The notes: generated by a model from the sequence alone, not told the origin. Counted from the stretch's first letter, positions 43,203-52,834 are shown. The stretch: DNA of 64,000 nucleotides from Haloglomus irregulare (GCF_007421925.1 NZ_QMDX01000011.1:1-64000), one strand, 5' to 3'. Made by a program: numbers and translations.

Positions 43203-44447
43203 ATGGACCGACGGGCGCGGGCCTTCGAGGCGTTCGCCGGCATCGTCCGGGACCGGGACCGACCGTTCGTCGAGCGGACGCGGGCGGGTCTCGAACTCGT
43301 CCGTGAAGCGCTGGAGACGGAGTCCGGGCGTCTCGCACGGGTCGCCGACGGCGAGCACACGCTACTTGCGCTCGCGACGGCGGCCGACTTCGACGGCGAC
43401 GCGACGGTGGGCACGCACCGCCCCCTGTCGGGGACGTTCTGTGGGCTGTCCGTGCGCCGGGGGGAGCTGTTCGCGTTCGGCCGTATCGAGGCCGCCCCAC
43501 CGGAGGTCGCGGGTCGTGCGGCACACGTCGAGGACGGACTCTCGAGCTACATCGGGGTGCCCGTGCGCGTGGACGACGACGTCTACGGGACCTGCTGTTT
43601 CACCGGTCACGAGGAGCGCGGACCGTTCGCGGACTGGGAGCGGGCGCTGGTGCGCTCGCTCGCGGCGTGGGTCGGCGACGGGCTGACGACCAGGGGGCGC
43701 GAGCGGGCGCTCGCCGCCGAGCGCGACCGGCTGGACGGGTTCGCCGCCATGGTCGACCACGACGTCCGCGAGCCACTGTCGGCCGCGCGGGGGGCCGCCC
43801 AACTCGCCAGCGAGACCGCCGCCGACGGCGACGCCGACGCCGCGGCACGGCATGCCGCGGACGCCGTCGAGGCGCTCTCGCGGACGGACCGGCTGGTCGA
43901 CGACCTGCTCCGGCTGTCCAACGACTCCGAGCGGGCCGCCGGCGTCGTCCCGGTCGACGTGCGCTCAGTCGCCGAGCACGCGTGGGGCGAGGTCGCCGGG
44001 GCGGGCACCGACGCGACCCTGGAGACGACGGCCGGCGTCCGCGTCCCGGCCGACCAGTCGCTGCTGAAGCGGCTGCTCGCCGAGGGGCTCCGGTTCTGCC
44101 TGATGACGGGTCCGGGCGACCTCCGGGTACGCGTCGGCCCCCTGGACGACCGGCCCGGGTTCTTCCTCGCCGACGACGGCCCCGGCGTCCCGGGCGACGG
44201 TCCGGACCGCCCGGCGGACACGGGCGACGGGCTGGAGGGCATCGAGCGCATCGCGGCCGCACACGACTGGCGGGTGACGGTCGGGCTCAGCGCCGAAGGG
44301 GGCGTCCGGATGGAGGTCGAGACCGACGAGGGGCTCTGGCCCGCAGCCCGGTCGACCGACGACGTCGGTGCGACACTCCTCGACCGGAACGCGGCCGATA
44401 TCATCGGGGCCGACCCCGACACGGGGAACGGTTCCGCCGAGCGGTAG
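43203..44447 (+). CDS. GAF-domain sensor histidine kinase, soluble
   Basis: The protein is 414 residues with no transmembrane helix. A GAF domain covers about residues 10-160 (LATAADFDGDATVGTHRPLS, then SSYIGVPVRVDDDVYGTCCF). The phosphoacceptor helix is DGFAAMVDHDVREPLSAARG near residue 185. The HATPase has ADDGPGVPG and GLEGIERIAAAHDWRV, but its N box is poorly conserved (LLAEGLRFCLMTG). The signal is probably intracellular. The C-terminus adds a tail (DDVGATLLDRNAADIIG) of the kind seen in short haloarchaeal proteins. No response regulator is adjacent. Confidence 0.85.
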   Translation: MDRRARAFEAFAGIVRDRDRPFVERTRAGLELVREALETESGRLARVADGEHTLLALATAADFDGDATVGTHRPLSGTFCGLSVRRGELFAFGRIEAAPPEVAGRAAHVEDGLSSYIGVPVRVDDDVYGTCCFTGHEERGPFADWERALVRSLAAWVGDGLTTRGRERALAAERDRLDGFAAMVDHDVREPLSAARGAAQLASETAADGDADAAARHAADAVEALSRTDRLVDDLLRLSNDSERAAGVVPVDVRSVAEHAWGEVAGAGTDATLETTAGVRVPADQSLLKRLLAEGLRFCLMTGPGDLRVRVGPLDDRPGFFLADDGPGVPGDGPDRPADTGDGLEGIERIAAAHDWRVTVGLSAEGGVRMEVETDEGLWPAARSTDDVGATLLDRNAADIIGADPDTGNGSAER

Positions 44448-44474
44448 CGGCTCGATGCGACCGCTCGAAGACGG

Positions 44475-45491
44475 TTACGCGGTCGCGTCGGGGCGGGCCG
44501 TGGTTCGGTCGGCGAGCTCCCCGCGAAGCACCTCCAGGAACTCCGTCGGGAACTCGCCGTGGGGGAGCAGGTCCGCGTCCTCCAGGACGACGAGCTTCAC
44601 GTCGGCGTCCGACGCCAGCTCGCGCCCCTGTTCGAGTGGTGTCACCTCGGCGACGCCGCCCCAGCAGACCGTCACCGGGCGGTCGGCGGCGAGCTCCGAG
44701 AGGAGCGCCGCGAGGTCGACGTCCAGGTTGAGGAACCCGCTCAGGAACGACGCCGGCGCGTAGCGCGCGCCGGGCACGTGGGTCGTGGCGTAGTCGTAGG
44801 CAACCCACTCCTCGGGGACGGCCGCCGGGGAGGAGAACCCGTGGTCGCCGAGGAAGTACCGGATGGACGCCTCCGAGCTGATGACGTTGTGGAGCGCCTC
44901 CCCGACCAGCGGGGCGCGGATGAGCGACCGGATGGCCGGCGAGCGCCCGGGGAACGCGGTCGCCGTCGGGCAGATGAAGAACAGCTGCCCGGCCGGCGCC
45001 CCCTTCTCCGCCACCGCCGACGCGGTGTAGGCGGCGGTGAGCGACGAGGCGACGACGGCCGGCGGCTCGGCGTCGTCGGCCACCTCGGCGTCGCCCTCTG
45101 TTCCGAGCGTCCCCTGTGCGACATCCCGGAGGAGGTCGGCGACGAAGGTGACGTAGAGGGTGCCCGAGTAGAGCAGCGGCGGCCGGTCGGAGTGGCCGAA
45201 CCCGGGCAGGTCGGGCGCGATGACGTGATGGTCCGCCGCGAGGTCGTCAAGGACGTAGCGGAACTCGTGGCTGGATCCCGCGGCGTTGACACCGTGCAGC
45301 AGGACCAGCGTCGGGTCGGTCGGGTCGCCGGCCTCCGTGTAGGCGACATCGAAGCCGCGCCACCGGTAGGTCGACACCGGCCGCCCGAGTGGCGTCTCCA
45401 TCCCGTCGGCGTCCCCACGGAGGCGGCTGTTCCCGGCTGCGACTGCGCCGACCGCACCGGCAGCACCTGCGAGTACGTTCCGGAGCTTCAT
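44475..45491 (-). CDS. Alpha/beta hydrolase, degenerate nucleophile elbow
   Basis: The 338-residue protein begins with a hydrophobic Ala/Gly segment ([17 protein letters not shown]), which may be a weak anchor. It has [19 protein letters not shown] (oxyanion region), [17 protein letters not shown] and a lid. The nucleophile elbow reads [10 protein letters not shown] rather than the usual GxSxG. Late Asp and His positions are in a [14 protein letters not shown] segment. This class of haloarchaeal hydrolases with a Ser at the elbow may still be active. The substrate is unknown. Confidence 0.8.
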   Translation of the reverse strand: MKLRNVLAGAAGAVGAVAAGNSRLRGDADGMETPLGRPVSTYRWRGFDVAYTEAGDPTDPTLVLLHGVNAAGSSHEFRYVLDDLAADHHVIAPDLPGFGHSDRPPLLYSGTLYVTFVADLLRDVAQGTLGTEGDAEVADDAEPPAVVASSLTAAYTASAVAEKGAPAGQLFFICPTATAFPGRSPAIRSLIRAPLVGEALHNVISSEASIRYFLGDHGFSSPAAVPEEWVAYDYATTHVPGARYAPASFLSGFLNLDVDLAALLSELAADRPVTVCWGGVAEVTPLEQGRELASDADVKLVVLEDADLLPHGEFPTEFLEVLRGELADRTTARPDATA

Positions 45492-45590
45492 ACACGAGCG
45501 AAGGGCCGCCGGGCGGTTAAATCGTACCGACGGGGACCGGCGACGCTCGGATGAGGGGTCGCCGCCGGTCGGGCGCGACCGTCCCCGTGT

Positions 45591-46736
45591 CTACTCCTGC
45601 TCCGGGTGGTCCCGGAGCGGGCCGACCACTTCGTCGGCGACGGTGTAGGGGTCGGTCTCGCGGGCGACGACGTCGTCGACGAACGAGTCGATACCGCCCC
45701 GGGCCTCGAGCTCGCGCTCCAGCAGTTCACGGGTGTCCTCCCGGAGGAGGCGGCGGATCTCGGCGGCGTAGCGGGCGCGGGCCTTCGCCTGCAGTTCGCC
45801 GGTCCGCTCGAGATAGGAGCGGTGCTCGCCCAGCGTCTCGAGGAACTCGTCGAGCCCCTCGCCGCTCTTGGCCACGGTCTGGACGACGGGTGGCACCCAG
45901 GCCTCACCCCCCTCGACCTCGACGGTGCCGCCGTGGCGCGCCGAACGCCCCGGCGTCCCGGCGCTGCCCGGACCGGTGATCTCACTGGTCGGGTCCGGCG
46001 TGTCGTCATCGTCGTCCATCCCGCCGGCGTCCGGGCCGTGGTGGCCAGTGGCGTCGGTCCCGGCGCCGCTGTAGCCACCGGTCCCGGCGGCGGGCGAGGC
46101 GTCGCGCATCATTATCATCTCCTTCAGCTCGGAGACGGTGCGGTCGGCGCCGTCCAGGTCGGCCTTGTTGACGACGAACACGTCGCCGATCTCGAGGATG
46201 CCGGCCTTCAGCATCTGCACGTCGTCGCCCGAAGAGGGCGGGACCAGCACGGCCACGGTGTCGGCCGTCCGGACGATGTCGATCTCGTTCTGGCCGGCGC
46301 CGACCGTCTCGACGATGACACGGTCCTTGCCGAACGCGTCCAGGGCCTTCACCGCGTCCGTGGTGGCCGTGGAGACGCCGCCGAGCTGGCCGCGGGCGGA
46401 CATCGACCGGAAGAAGACGTCCATGTCGCCCACGTTGCTCGCCATCCGGATGCGGTCGCCGAGGACGGCGCCACCAGTGAACGGCGAGGACGGGTCGATG
46501 GCGATGACCCCCACCGTGAGCCCGCGGTCGCGGTACTCGGCGGCCATCTTATCGACCAACGTCGACTTGCCCGCGCCGGGCGAGCCCGTGATGCCGATGA
46601 CCTCGGCGTTGCCGGTGTGCGCGTGGAGCTCCCGGACGAGGTCGCGATAGCCGGGCGAGCGGTTCTCGATCTTGGTGATGACCCGCGCGAGGGCCCGATG
46701 CTTGCCGTCGAGCAGGTCCTGGATGAGTTCGCCCAT
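45591..46736 (-). CDS. meaB: MeaB: GTPase chaperone of methylmalonyl-CoA mutase
   Basis: The 381-residue protein has the P-loop GITGSPGAGKST, DPSSPFTGGAVLGDRIRM, the switch region DVFFRSMSARGQLGGVS, and VETVGAGQNEIDIV, then NKADLDGADRTV. It loads and protects the adenosylcobalamin of methylmalonyl-CoA mutase. A low-complexity Gly/Asp/Pro insertion of about 60 residues interrupts the domain after EMIMMRDASPAA, making it longer than most homologues (about 320). Its start overlaps the stop of the mutase subunit by 1 base. Confidence 0.94.
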   Translation of the reverse strand: MGELIQDLLDGKHRALARVITKIENRSPGYRDLVRELHAHTGNAEVIGITGSPGAGKSTLVDKMAAEYRDRGLTVGVIAIDPSSPFTGGAVLGDRIRMASNVGDMDVFFRSMSARGQLGGVSTATTDAVKALDAFGKDRVIVETVGAGQNEIDIVRTADTVAVLVPPSSGDDVQMLKAGILEIGDVFVVNKADLDGADRTVSELKEMIMMRDASPAAGTGGYSGAGTDATGHHGPDAGGMDDDDDTPDPTSEITGPGSAGTPGRSARHGGTVEVEGGEAWVPPVVQTVAKSGEGLDEFLETLGEHRSYLERTGELQAKARARYAAEIRRLLREDTRELLERELEARGGIDSFVDDVVARETDPYTVADEVVGPLRDHPEQE

Positions 46737-47158
46737 TATCGGCGGGGCGCGTTCTCGCGGATGAAGTCGATGGTCTCCTGCATCGACGCCCCGGGACCGA
46801 ATATCTCGGCGACGCCGGACTCCCGCAGTTCCGGCCGGTCCTCCTCCGGGACGATGCCGCCCACGATGACCAGCGTGTCATCGAGCGCGCCGTACTCCTC
46901 CAGCCCCTCCATGATCTTCGGGACGAGCGTGTTGTGTGCGCCCGAGAGGATGGAGATACCCAGGACGTCCACGTCCTCCTGGACCGCGGCCTGGACGATC
47001 TCGTCGGGGGCCTTATGCAGGCCGGAGTAGATGACCTCGAAGCCGGCGTCCCGGAACGCCCGTGCGATGACGTGTGCACCGCGGTCGTGGCCATCGAGTC
47101 CGACCTTGGCGACGAGACAGCGGATGGTGCGCTGCTCGGGGTCCTGTTCCGTGCTCAT
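46736..47158 (-). CDS. Methylmalonyl-CoA mutase B12-binding subunit
   Basis: The 140-residue protein is a stand-alone cobalamin-binding domain with the base-off signature: VGLDGHDRGAHVIARAF (DxHxxG), LGISILSGAHNTLV and VIVGGIVPEEDRPELRE. It corresponds to the C-terminal domain of the mutase. The large catalytic subunit is not in this window. It is translated together with MeaB. A TATA-like GTCAAACAC lies about 25 bases upstream of the ATG at 47158. Confidence 0.93.
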   Translation of the reverse strand: MSTEQDPEQRTIRCLVAKVGLDGHDRGAHVIARAFRDAGFEVIYSGLHKAPDEIVQAAVQEDVDVLGISILSGAHNTLVPKIMEGLEEYGALDDTLVIVGGIVPEEDRPELRESGVAEIFGPGASMQETIDFIRENAPRR

Positions 47159-47349
47159 ACACCCCACTGCGTCCGGGGAGTGTTTGACTCTGACGGAGCC
47201 TCCGGGCGGGGCCGCTCCGCTTGCACTGGCACAAGCACGCTTGTGATGTGGGCAGGCGCCTCGCCCGCGGTGGCCGAGGCTCGCGGGACGTTATTCGACA
47301 ATACGGGACATTGCTGTAGAAAATCACACGTTCGGCATTTATGACGGGA

Positions 47350-48021
47350 TTATCGCCCCTGAGCGAGCCGGTCGGCGGTTCGGCTCGGGAGCCCCGCCTC
47401 CCGGCAGGCAGCCTGGACGGCCCCGATATCGTACTCGACACGGTGGCAGTGGGCGACCATCGGGTCCGGGTCGGTGTCGACGACGGCGTACGCCGCACGG
47501 GGGTCCTCGTCCCGGGGCTGGCCGACGCTCCCCGGGTTCAGGACGAGCCGGCCGTCGACGGTCGCCTCGTGCTGGATATGCGTGTGGCCGAGGATGCAGG
47601 CGTCGTAGTCGTCGAGATAGGGCCGCATCTGCGGAAAGGAGTGGGGGCGGACGTACTCGTCGACGTGCTCGGGGTGGTCGTGGACCAGCAGGACGCGGTC
47701 GTCTGCGAGTTCGGCCGTCCGGGGGAGCGAGCGGAGCCACTCGCGCTGGGGCGCCGGGAGCCGCTCGGAGGCGAGCTTCAGTCCCTCGTGGGCCATCGTG
47801 TTCATCGAGTAGCGGTTCGGCGTGTCCACGTTCCGGTCGTGGTTCCCCTCGACGGTCGCGGCGCAGTGCTCGCGGACCAGCTCGACGCACTCGGCCGGCC
47901 ACGGGCCGTAGCCGACCACGTCGCCCGCACAGACCAGCCGGTCGACCGGCGGCATGTCGTCGAGAACCGCCGCCAGCGCGACGCGGTTCGCGTGGACGTC
48001 CGAGATGACCCCGAGTCGCAT
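47350..48021 (-). CDS. Metallophosphoesterase, YfcE/MJ0936-like
   Basis: The 223-residue protein has the calcineurin-like metal sites: DVHAN, GDVVGYGPWP, GNHDR (ATVEGNHDRNVD), LVHDHPE and ILGHTHIQHE, then LVLNPGSVGQPRD. It probably hydrolyses phosphomonoesters or phosphodiesters with two metal ions. It stands alone. The start at 48021 is preferred because the longer frame adds an Arg/Gly-rich leader. Confidence 0.92.
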   Translation of the reverse strand: MRLGVISDVHANRVALAAVLDDMPPVDRLVCAGDVVGYGPWPAECVELVREHCAATVEGNHDRNVDTPNRYSMNTMAHEGLKLASERLPAPQREWLRSLPRTAELADDRVLLVHDHPEHVDEYVRPHSFPQMRPYLDDYDACILGHTHIQHEATVDGRLVLNPGSVGQPRDEDPRAAYAVVDTDPDPMVAHCHRVEYDIGAVQAACREAGLPSRTADRLAQGR

Positions 48022-48156
48022 GGGCGGACTTACCGCCGGCCGCGGTAACGGTCTTCCGGTGGTCCGGGCGGGGCGAACAGTTTGCCGTGCGTCAAGCCGC
48101 CCGGGCCGGCCGCGCGCTCCACCGGACACATATGCCCTCGCCCCGCTCTATCGCGC

Positions 48157-49182
48157 ATGGAGGAGATCGAGGGGACCGTCCTCGCCGGGCGCTCGTTCGA
48201 GCCGGTCCACGGCCGTGTCGTCGTGGATGCGGGTCGCATCACGGCCGTCGAGGAGACGCGAGGGTCGGACGAGGACCCCGAGCGCATCGTCCTGCCCGCG
48301 TTCGTCAACGCCCACACCCACATCGGCGACTCCGTCGCGAAGGAGGCGGCCAACGGACTCGGCCTGGAGGCGGCCGTGGCCCCACCGGACAGCCTGAAGC
48401 ACCGGCGGCTGTCGGCGGCCGACAACGGGACGCTGGTCGAGGCGATGCGTCGGACAGGGCGGTTCATGCAGCGGACCGGCACCGCGGCGTTCCTCGACTT
48501 CCGCGAGTTCGGCGTCGAGGGCGCCCGGGCACTCCGCGAGGCCGCCGAGGGGCTCGACATCGAGGCGTTCGTCTTCGGGAGCGGGGACCCCGAGGTCCTG
48601 GACGTGGCCGACGGATACGGTGCCAGCGGCGCGAACGACAACGACTTCGCCGCGGAGCGGGCGGCCGCCAGGGAGCGGGGCGTGCCGTTCGCCATCCACG
48701 CCGGCGAGCCGGACGCGACCGACATCCACCCGGCACTGGACCTGGCGCCCGACCTGCTGGTCCACATGGTCCACGCCGAGGCCGAGCACCTGGAGCGGGT
48801 GGCCGACCAGGGGACCCCCATCGCGGTCTGTCCCCGCGCGAACCGCGTCCTCGGGGTCGGCCGGCCGCCCATCGGGACGCTGCTGGAGTACACCGATGTC
48901 GCGCTCGGCACGGACAACGTGATGCTGAACGCGCCGTCGATGTTCCGCGAGATGGAGTACACCGCCAAGACGTTCGGCCTCGACTCGGGGACGATCCTGC
49001 GGATGGCCACGACGGCGGGCGCCGAGGCGGTCGGCCTCGACTGCGGCGTCATCGAACCCGGGCGGCGGGCCGCGCTGCTGGTGCTCGATGCCGGTTCGGA
49101 CAACCTCGCGGGCGTCGCGGACCCAGTCGACGCGGTGGTCCGGCGGGCGTCGGCGCTCGACGTCGAGCGCGTGGTCCGCTGA
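48157..49182 (+). CDS. Amidohydrolase (nucleoside-deaminase-like), copy B
   Basis: The 341-residue protein is more than half identical by eye to the product of 34474-35496. It has the same metal ligands (NAHTHIGDSVAKEA, FAIHAGEPDATDIHPALDL, LVHMVHAEAEHLE, GTDNVMLNAPSMFREMEYT). The pair therefore arose by duplication. Differences cluster in the ANDNDF/ARDGHF region near residue 150, which may line the substrate pocket. The reaction is likely a deamination; the substrate is unknown. It lies 135 bases from the phosphoesterase on the other strand. Confidence 0.85.
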   Translation: MEEIEGTVLAGRSFEPVHGRVVVDAGRITAVEETRGSDEDPERIVLPAFVNAHTHIGDSVAKEAANGLGLEAAVAPPDSLKHRRLSAADNGTLVEAMRRTGRFMQRTGTAAFLDFREFGVEGARALREAAEGLDIEAFVFGSGDPEVLDVADGYGASGANDNDFAAERAAARERGVPFAIHAGEPDATDIHPALDLAPDLLVHMVHAEAEHLERVADQGTPIAVCPRANRVLGVGRPPIGTLLEYTDVALGTDNVMLNAPSMFREMEYTAKTFGLDSGTILRMATTAGAEAVGLDCGVIEPGRRAALLVLDAGSDNLAGVADPVDAVVRRASALDVERVVR

Positions 49183-49324
49183 GCGGGTGGCCGGAGCCAC
49201 GGGGACGCCGCCGGCGGTCGGCCGCCTCCGTTCGTCGGTGGCAGCCGTCGGGGCGGGGCCGGGGCTTCGTTCAGACGGTCGATGCCGGTAAATTCTTGGC
49301 CGGGTCGGCCGCACCAGCGCGTGT

Positions 49325-50119
49325 ATGATTGATATCGACGATAGTCCGCTCTGTCGGGACGGGAAGGTGCTCATCCTCGCGTACGACCACGGCTTGGAGC
49401 ACGGCCCGGTCGACTTCGAGGGGGTCCCAGGGAGCGCCGACCCCGGGCGCACGTTCGAGGCCGCGACCCACGACGCGGTCACGTCCGTCGCCGTCCAGAA
49501 GGGCGTCGCGGAGGCGTTCTACCCGTCCTACGAGGAGGACGTGGACCTGCTGCTGAAGCTCAACGGCACGTCGAACCTCTGGATGGGCGAGCCCGACTCC
49601 GCGGTGAACTGCACGGTCGACTACGCGTACGACATCGGCGCGTCCTCCGTCGGCTTCACGCTCTACGGCGGCTCCAACCACGAGATCGAGATGGCCGAGG
49701 AGTTCCGCGACGCACAGGAGGCCGCCCGCGAGCGCGACCTCCCGGTCGTGATGTGGTCGTACCCGCGCGGCCAGGGGCTGAAGAACGACACCGAGCCCGA
49801 CACTATCGCCTACGCGGCCCGGCAGGCGCTGGAACTCGGCGCCGACGTGGCGAAGGTGAAGTACCCCGGCTCGAAGTCGGCCATGGAGCAGACCGTGCGG
49901 ATGGCCGGCCCGACGAAGGTGGTCATGTCCGGCGGCTCAAAGACCACGGACCGGGAGTTCTTAGAGAGCGTGAAGGCCGTCATCGACGCCGGCGGGAAGG
50001 GCCTCGCCGTGGGCCGGAACGTCTGGCAGCGCGAGAACCCCCACCGCATCCTCGACGCGCTGGAGCAGGTCATCTTCGCCGAGTCGACCGTCGACGAGGC
50101 GCTCGCCGCCGCCGAGTAG
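49325..50119 (+). CDS. fba: Class I fructose-1,6-bisphosphate aldolase, archaeal type
   Basis: The 264-residue protein is the DhnA-type aldolase. It has AYDHGLEHGPVDFEGVPGSA and the Schiff-base lysine in AKVKYPG (Lys177 or Lys179). PTKVVMSGGSKTTDREFLE and GGKGLAVGRNVWQRENP form the phosphate site. It joins or splits fructose-1,6-bisphosphate. The related 2-amino-3,7-dideoxy-D-threo-hept-6-ulosonate synthase is the alternative, but the adjacent fructose bisphosphatase favours the sugar role. The next gene starts at the base after its stop codon. Confidence 0.93.
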   Translation: MIDIDDSPLCRDGKVLILAYDHGLEHGPVDFEGVPGSADPGRTFEAATHDAVTSVAVQKGVAEAFYPSYEEDVDLLLKLNGTSNLWMGEPDSAVNCTVDYAYDIGASSVGFTLYGGSNHEIEMAEEFRDAQEAARERDLPVVMWSYPRGQGLKNDTEPDTIAYAARQALELGADVAKVKYPGSKSAMEQTVRMAGPTKVVMSGGSKTTDREFLESVKAVIDAGGKGLAVGRNVWQRENPHRILDALEQVIFAESTVDEALAAAE

Positions 50120-51007
50120 ATGTCCGGACCCGACGCCGACCACGCCCTCGCCCGGGCCGACGGGGCCATCGCGCGGGTCGTCCGGGCGGTCGCGCGGACG
50201 GCACCCGACGTCCGCGGGGGGCTCGCCGACCGGCGGATGTACGGGACGGGCGAGAACCCCAGCGGCGAGCAGCAGCTCGCGGCCGATGTCTACGCCGACG
50301 AACTGCTGGAGGAGCGGCTGCTGGCCATCGACGGCGTCGCGGGCTACGCCAGCGAGGAGCGCCCCGAGGTCGTCACGGCCGCCGACACGGACGGCGGCTA
50401 CCACGTCGCTTGCGACCCGCTCGACGGCTCCTCGAACCTGAAGTCGAACAACGCCATGGGGACCATCTTCGGGGTCTACGACACCCCCCTCCCGGCCTCG
50501 GGGGCCCACATCGTCGCTGCGGGCTACGTGCTGTACGGGCCCATCACGACGCTCGCGCTCGCTGTCGGCGACCGCGCGAGCGAGTACGTCGTCCGCGACG
50601 GCGAGCCCGAACTCGACACCGCCGACGTGACCCTGCCCGCGGACCCGGTCGTCTACGGGTTCGGGGGCCGCGTCCCGGACTGGCCCGACGATTTCGCCGA
50701 CTACGTCGCCTCCGTCGAACAGGAGCTGAAGCTCCGATACGGCGGCGCGATGATCGCCGACGTGAACCAGGTACTCACCTACGGCGGCGTGTTCGCCTAC
50801 CCCGCGCTCGAGTCGGCGCCGGAGGGGAAGCTCCGCCTCGTCTTCGAGGGCGCACCCATCGGCTACCTCATGGCGGCCGCCGGCGGCGCCTCCTCGGACG
50901 GGGCCCGGTCACTGCTCGAGGTCGAACCGACGGACCTCCACCAGCGGGCCCCCCTGCATCTCGGCAGTACCGAGCTCATCGAGCGACTGGAGCGGACGCT
51001 CGACTGA
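50120..51007 (+). CDS. fbp: Fructose-1,6-bisphosphatase class 1
   Basis: The 295-residue protein has GEQQLAADVYADELLEERL, ASEERPEVV, CDPLDGSSNLKSNNAMGTIFG (metal-binding), then GGAMIADVNQVLTYGGVFAYP and APIGYLMAAAGGASSDG. It removes the 1-phosphate in gluconeogenesis. It lies immediately after the aldolase with no gap. The EE pair and DPLDG are intact. Confidence 0.94.
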   Translation: MSGPDADHALARADGAIARVVRAVARTAPDVRGGLADRRMYGTGENPSGEQQLAADVYADELLEERLLAIDGVAGYASEERPEVVTAADTDGGYHVACDPLDGSSNLKSNNAMGTIFGVYDTPLPASGAHIVAAGYVLYGPITTLALAVGDRASEYVVRDGEPELDTADVTLPADPVVYGFGGRVPDWPDDFADYVASVEQELKLRYGGAMIADVNQVLTYGGVFAYPALESAPEGKLRLVFEGAPIGYLMAAAGGASSDGARSLLEVEPTDLHQRAPLHLGSTELIERLERTLD

Positions 51008-51115
51008 ACCGGTACCCGGGGTCTCGGGGGACCGCCCGCCGTCGATAAACCCTCAACGGACGGGGAGTTCCCGCGGATGGAAAGCCCTTTCTCCGGGCCG
51101 GGGGAGAGTCGCGGT

Positions 51116-52834
51116 ATGAAGATACGCATCTCCGGGGGCGCCTCTGCCGAGGAGGCGGCGGCCATCGCGGACGCCTTCGCCCGGCACGAGGGGGGCGACA
51201 CGGTGGAGGTGTACGTCGGCGACGCCGACGACCCCGCTGCGACCCACGAGGTGACCGAGTCCATCGACGACGGCAAGGAGCCGACCGAGCGCGAGCGGGA
51301 GCTGCTCGAACAGATCGAGACGATCCACAGCGGCGGGAAGGAGACGTACAAGGAGCGGCTCTCCGAGCAGGGCAAGCTGTTCGTTCGGGACCGCCTCGAC
51401 CTCTGGTTCGGTGACGAGGCCGGGGCGGACTCCCGGCTCGGCTTCGAGGACGGCACCTTCGCCGAGTACGACGCCGACGACACCCTCCCCGCCGACGGGT
51501 TGCTCACGGGCGCGGCCCGGTTCGAGGGCCGGGACCTGCATTTCATGGCCAACGACTACACCGTCAAGGCGGGGTCGATGGCCGAGAAGGGCGTCGAGAA
51601 GTTCCTCCGGATGCAGCAGCGCGCGCTCAAAACTGGCCGGCCGGTACTCTACCTGATGGACTCCTCGGGCGGCCGCATCGACCAGCAGTCCGGCTTCTTC
51701 GCCAACCGCGAGGGAATCGGGAAGTTCTACTACAACCACTCGATGCTCTCCGGGCGCGTCCCGCAGATCTGCGTCCTCTACGGCCCCTGCATCGCCGGTG
51801 CCGCGTACACGCCCGTCTTCGCCGACTTCACCGTCATGGTCCGCGGGATGAGCGCGATGGCCATCGCCTCCCCGCGGATGGTGAAGATGGTGACCGGCGA
51901 GGACATCGATCTGCAGGACCTGGGCGGGGCCGATATCCACGCCAAGCACTCCTCCTCGGCGGACCTCGTCGCCGAGAACGAGGAGCACGCCCGCGAACTG
52001 GTCGCCCAACTCGTCACCTACCTCCCCGACAACAGCGACGAGCAGCCCCCCCGGAGCGATCCGAAACCGCCGCAGTACGCGCCGAAGGGCATCGACGAGG
52101 TCGTCCCGCAGGACCCCAACCGTGCGTACGACATCCGCGACGTGACCGACCGCGTCGTCGACCGGAACTCGCTGTTCGAGCTGCAGCCGGAGTACGGCAG
52201 CGAGATCGTCACCGCCTTCGCGCGCATCGATGGCCGCCCAGTCGGTATCGTCGCCAACCAGCCCGACCAGCGCGCCGGCGCCATCTTCCCCGACGCCGCC
52301 GAGAAGGCTGCACAGTTCATCTGGAAGTGTGACGCCTACAACGTCCCGCTGCTGTATCTCTGCGACACGCCGGGGTTCATGGCCGGCTCGCAGGTTGAGA
52401 AGGAGGGGATCCTCGAACAGGGGAAGAAGATGATCTACGCCACCTCCTCGGCGACGGTGCCCAAACAGTGTGTCGTCGTCCGGAAGGCGTATGGCGCCGG
52501 CATCTACGCCATGTCGGGACCGGCGTACGACCCCGAATCGACGATCGCGCTCCCGTCGGGCGAGATCGCCATCATGGGGCCCGAAGCGGCCATCAACGCC
52601 GTCTACGCGAACAAGCTCGACGCCATCGACGACCCGGAGGAGCGGGCCGAGCGCGAGGCCGAGCTCCGCGAGGAGTTCCGCGAGGAGATCGACGTCCGGA
52701 AGATGGCCAGCGACGTGGTCATCGACGAGGTCATCCCGCCGAGCCGGCTGCGCGAACAGCTCGAACGACGCTTCGAGTTCTACGAGGGCATCGAGAAAAA
52801 CCTGCCCGACAAGAAACACGGCACGATCCTGTAG
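51116..52834 (+). CDS. Acyl-CoA (propionyl-CoA) carboxylase, carboxyltransferase subunit
   Basis: The protein is 572 residues from the ATG after AAAGCCCTTT (51081-51090); an ATG at 51077 could also be used. From residue 80 on it is a PccB/AccD-type carboxyltransferase with both domains: oxyanion glycines in MDSSGGRIDQQ and IAGAAYTPVF, and LCDTPGFMAGSQVEKEG, then AYGAGIYAMSGPAYD. It transfers CO2 from biotin to propionyl- or acetyl-CoA. The first 45 residues (MKIRISGGASAEEAAAIADA...) resemble the small epsilon-type subunit of acyl-CoA carboxylases and may be a fused subunit. The biotin carboxylase is not in the window. Confidence 0.9.
   Translation: MKIRISGGASAEEAAAIADAFARHEGGDTVEVYVGDADDPAATHEVTESIDDGKEPTERERELLEQIETIHSGGKETYKERLSEQGKLFVRDRLDLWFGDEAGADSRLGFEDGTFAEYDADDTLPADGLLTGAARFEGRDLHFMANDYTVKAGSMAEKGVEKFLRMQQRALKTGRPVLYLMDSSGGRIDQQSGFFANREGIGKFYYNHSMLSGRVPQICVLYGPCIAGAAYTPVFADFTVMVRGMSAMAIASPRMVKMVTGEDIDLQDLGGADIHAKHSSSADLVAENEEHARELVAQLVTYLPDNSDEQPPRSDPKPPQYAPKGIDEVVPQDPNRAYDIRDVTDRVVDRNSLFELQPEYGSEIVTAFARIDGRPVGIVANQPDQRAGAIFPDAAEKAAQFIWKCDAYNVPLLYLCDTPGFMAGSQVEKEGILEQGKKMIYATSSATVPKQCVVVRKAYGAGIYAMSGPAYDPESTIALPSGEIAIMGPEAAINAVYANKLDAIDDPEERAEREAELREEFREEIDVRKMASDVVIDEVIPPSRLREQLERRFEFYEGIEKNLPDKKHGTIL

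Noticed and set aside
51053-52819. A 588-codon frame antisense to the carboxyltransferase
   Set aside because: Antisense shadow. The plus-strand protein is conserved and complete.
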